DNA of 64,000 nt from Sphingobacteriales bacterium (GTDB taxonomy: Bacteria; Bacteroidota; Bacteroidia; Sphingobacteriales; Sphingobacteriaceae), in NCBI GenBank assembly GCA_028288165.1, contig JAQBOG010000039.1, forward strand, positions 124,001-188,000, in the 5' to 3' direction. The notes beneath the pieces were generated by a model. That model worked only from the letters and a program-made list of their open reading frames with translations, did not search any database and was not told the origin of the DNA. The position numbers and the translations under genes were made by a program. This document shows, in pieces, positions 63,101 through 64,000 of the stretch. The stretch's first letter is position 1. Each line of letters opens with the position of its first letter.

Positions 63101-63468
63101 GCTTTGTTACCACATTCTTTTGCCAACGATTGAAAAAAGTAATTAATCGTCATGTGTGGAGGTTTTCGGTCTGCTTTATCAGACAATACCAGCATCCCAT
63201 CCTTAATAACCATAAACTTGGTGTTTGGGATCAGGTATACCTTATTAGGCTCTATTTTTATATGATTAATAACCTCTATAATATCTAATTTACTATGCGG
63301 AGCTAAAATATTAGCCATCTGGCTCTTAAAGTGTGAAGAGAGATGTTGTATTAATATATACGATACCGCATCCAGCGGAGTATGATCAAAAAATGCAGAA
63401 ATTGCTTCTAAACCGCCTGCAGACGCACCAATAGCTATAATATATTCTTGATCTTTAATTTTTGGCAT
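60196..63468 (-). CDS. CheB-CheR-PAS-histidine kinase fusion protein
   Basis: A 1090-residue soluble multi-domain protein. CheB methylesterase, residues 8-190, with S15 (IGASAGG), H42 and D134 (TGTDGSKG) and no receiver. CheR methyltransferase, about 210-475 (SFFRDPEAF, VAGCATGEEAYSLAIL, FATDINKTAL). A long coiled coil, about 640-730, of repeated NEELQSxNEE units. PAS, about 735-840. Phospho-acceptor H865 (YGASHDLNAP) and ATPase boxes (NLITNAIKFSS, DNGIGINP, GQGIGLYLIKKII). No chemoreceptor or flagellar genes are near, so the adaptation enzymes probably serve signalling, not taxis. Confidence 0.93.
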   Translation of the reverse strand: MPKIKDQEYIIAIGASAGGLEAISAFFDHTPLDAVSYILIQHLSSHFKSQMANILAPHSKLDIIEVINHIKIEPNKVYLIPNTKFMVIKDGMLVLSDKADRKPPHMTINYFFQSLAKECGNKAIGIILSGTGTDGSKGIEAIKAAGGMVLVQEPETAAYSGMPSAAIDTDCADMIISPKEMPKVIEDYVKNGVLMSSSNQENTPISETDLLEIFNLIKGNLPLDFSDYKRPTILRRIKRRMAHHNLSQVDKYYQLLENQPEEIRLLANDFLISVTSFFRDPEAFKIIETIVIPDIINNKKQGDILKIWVAGCATGEEAYSLAILIQEHLNKVKKDLEVKIFATDINKTALDVASKGIYTHDIEKAVSKARLDVFFTEEGDNWKVTHAIRKMLIFAQHDLVKNPPYCDIELISCRNLLIYMNPTLQKKVFSMMHFGLKKDGYLFLGPSENASVLKADFDEISNKWNLLKSNKKSQSVRFDAFSSPVIEQRKTKALVGNQNTELPANKWKGMDEFNLAILKESGLNGVCTDSKLQVIHSFGDTRPFLKDQNFNFDLIDLLPDAIAITLKAAAYKALKVNQKVVLNGLVFTDAAKLVDIIIRPVDLAKSEDKLVLILFTENDNSGAVEKSKGISLEELSQLTMDHVINIEKELAEAKSNLLIAHDRVESSNENMQSFNEELQSANEEMQSANEELQSTNEELQSVNEELQTINKEHQITNAELTESNDDLNNYFRSNVNGQLFVDKDLLLKKFSPGAMQHINIRESDIGRPLSNITTNIKLDSLVPDINKVIATGETIIKEAESKEGKFYQIMTMPYIRKHSKTADGAIISFYDITELKKISEELDASNKSLLRINDNLNNFVYGASHDLNAPINNIEMVLAMLNKKLDLADPKVSKLSGMMDNAIRNFKEMIHDLSKVGHIEAEMNEGSQIESFEDIFNEIKEIISERIKHLNVHFQIDFKEKEIQFPKTNLRSILLNLITNAIKFSSSGRYPEIIIHTQRVDQFIMLTVKDNGIGINPDRLNFIFKMYQRINGDVEGQGIGLYLIKKIIDASGGKIEVESEAGKGSTFKIYFKVNINGKKAIISPLIVENS

Positions 63469-63718
63469 AGGGCATTGTTTTAATGGGATTCTTACAATAG
63501 AATAAGGTAGAATCAGGCAGTATTTTAAGATAGTAATTTTACAGTCCTGCTGGTGTTACTAATTTCTAATTTATTATAAAACAGTATTTTAAATGTTTTT
63601 AAAAGCTATACTCAATAACAATACCGAAATTAAACTTCAAGCAGCTTAGTAGTTTAAAGACATCGGCCAATGCATACTAGGTTTCAATTTTGCCTTATTT
63701 AGATGTTAATCTTAGGCA

Positions 63719-64000
63719 TTAATCAAATGAATTATCTACTAACCGTTTTGGGATTTTAAAACTAAAAGTCGATCCTTTTCCTAAACTACTTTCAACACCT
63801 AAAATTCCTCTGTGTCTTGAAATAATATCGTCTGATATATATAAGCCGATTCCTAAACCTGAAATATGCGGCGCCACCTCTTTCACTCTGTAAAATCTGG
63901 AAAAAATATGCGGTTGTTGATCGTCTGGAATGCCGAGGCCAAAATCTTGTACAGAAACAACTACATCTGTATCTGTGTGAGAAATAGAAATAATAATTCG
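63719..64000 (-). CDS. Sensor histidine kinase, C-terminal part, cut by right window edge
   Basis: The last 93 residues of a kinase: VVVSVQDFGLGIPDDQ (G1 box), IFSRFYRVKE (F box), SGLGIGLYISDDIISRHRG (G2 box) and GVESSLGKGSTFSFKIP. The dimerisation and sensor parts lie outside. It reads in the same direction as the CheB-CheR fusion, 250 nt upstream of it. Confidence 0.9.
   Translation of the reverse strand, partial: RIIISISHTDTDVVVSVQDFGLGIPDDQQPHIFSRFYRVKEVAPHISGLGIGLYISDDIISRHRGILGVESSLGKGSTFSFKIPKRLVDNSFD

Noticed and set aside
1..64000. Search by eye for tRNA genes, rRNA genes, insertion sequences and prophage genes
   Set aside because: No cloverleaf with a GTTCGAAT-type arm, no rRNA core sequence and no transposase, integrase or phage structural protein was seen. 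Weakly conserved RNAs could be missed by eye.

Overview
The window reads as a chromosome segment of a Bacteroidota bacterium, most likely of the Sphingobacteriaceae (Pedobacter-like). This rests on family content and promoter style, not on a search. The pointers are a fused SecDF, a long NusB, DUF1573, DUF3276 (PUR) and DUF5522 proteins, a TonB/YfiR module, AT-rich DNA, and many -7 boxes of the form TAnnTTTG with little sign of Shine-Dalgarno sites. I see no rRNA, tRNA, CRISPR array, phage or intact insertion sequence. Most genes are core housekeeping genes in short operons.

Layout. 0-2.2 kb, minus: glycosyltransferase, ECF sigma factor, rsmG (cut by the left edge). 2.3-5.5 kb, plus: tgt, lptG-like permease, EamA transporter. 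6.1-9.8 kb, plus: a very large secreted peptidase/propeller/barrel protein, a LapA-like protein and a small secreted protein, then ispE convergent. 10.9-15.5 kb, plus: thyA-folA and secDF with a strong terminator. 15.6-24.0 kb, plus: MarR, NDH-2, HMG-CoA-lyase-like enzyme, FG-GAP/UnbV lipoprotein, a secreted unknown and an outer-membrane barrel. 24.2-26.3 kb, minus: GNAT, iron-permease-like protein, fbaA; accD is divergent. 27.7-31.0 kb, minus: poly-Asp protein, cysteine desulfurase, glmM. 31.1-33.1 kb, plus: methyltransferase, PAP2, ZIP. 33.3-39.7 kb, minus: MarR, a DUF5522 mini-gene, MBL exonuclease-like protein, coaE, ybbR, yajC, DUF1573, nusB, leucine-type dehydrogenase. 40.0-42.3 kb, plus: ABC exporter and PUR protein. 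42.4-44.7 kb, minus: GH1-like enzyme and a LolA-like protein. 45.0-46.1 kb, plus: ychF. 46.3-48.6 kb: response regulator, ECF sigma factor, YtxH. 49.0-53.8 kb, minus: dnaE2-like polymerase, dinB, tatA. 54.4-64.0 kb: a signalling block with TonB receptor-YfiR-histidine kinase, a PAS kinase, a CheB-CheR-PAS-kinase fusion and a kinase cut by the right edge.

The feature least explained by known families is not a gene. It is a dispersed family of seven 78-99 bp intergenic elements (A-G) at about 10.8, 27.5, 36.6, 39.9, 44.9, 53.35 and 53.5 kb. They share near-inverted ends (GCGTTAGGG ... CCCGAACGC) and conserved internal arms. The core between the arms differs from copy to copy, yet in six of seven copies it still forms a hairpin, which points to selection on structure. 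Two copies would lie in the 5' leaders of thyA and ychF, one splits the nusB-yajC-ybbR-coaE group, and two form an inverted pair between dinB and tatA. A second repeat class consists of short 7-8 bp tandem arrays, two of them arranged as inverted pairs.

Other points worth a second look: a Tgt without its three zinc cysteines; an intracellular poly-Asp protein; a polymerase alpha paralogue with a degraded PHP site next to a catalytically intact DinB; a TonB-YfiR-kinase operon; a 51-residue Cys-rich gene fused by an ATGCTGA overlap to an MBL gene; and a nitrilase-like gene remnant.
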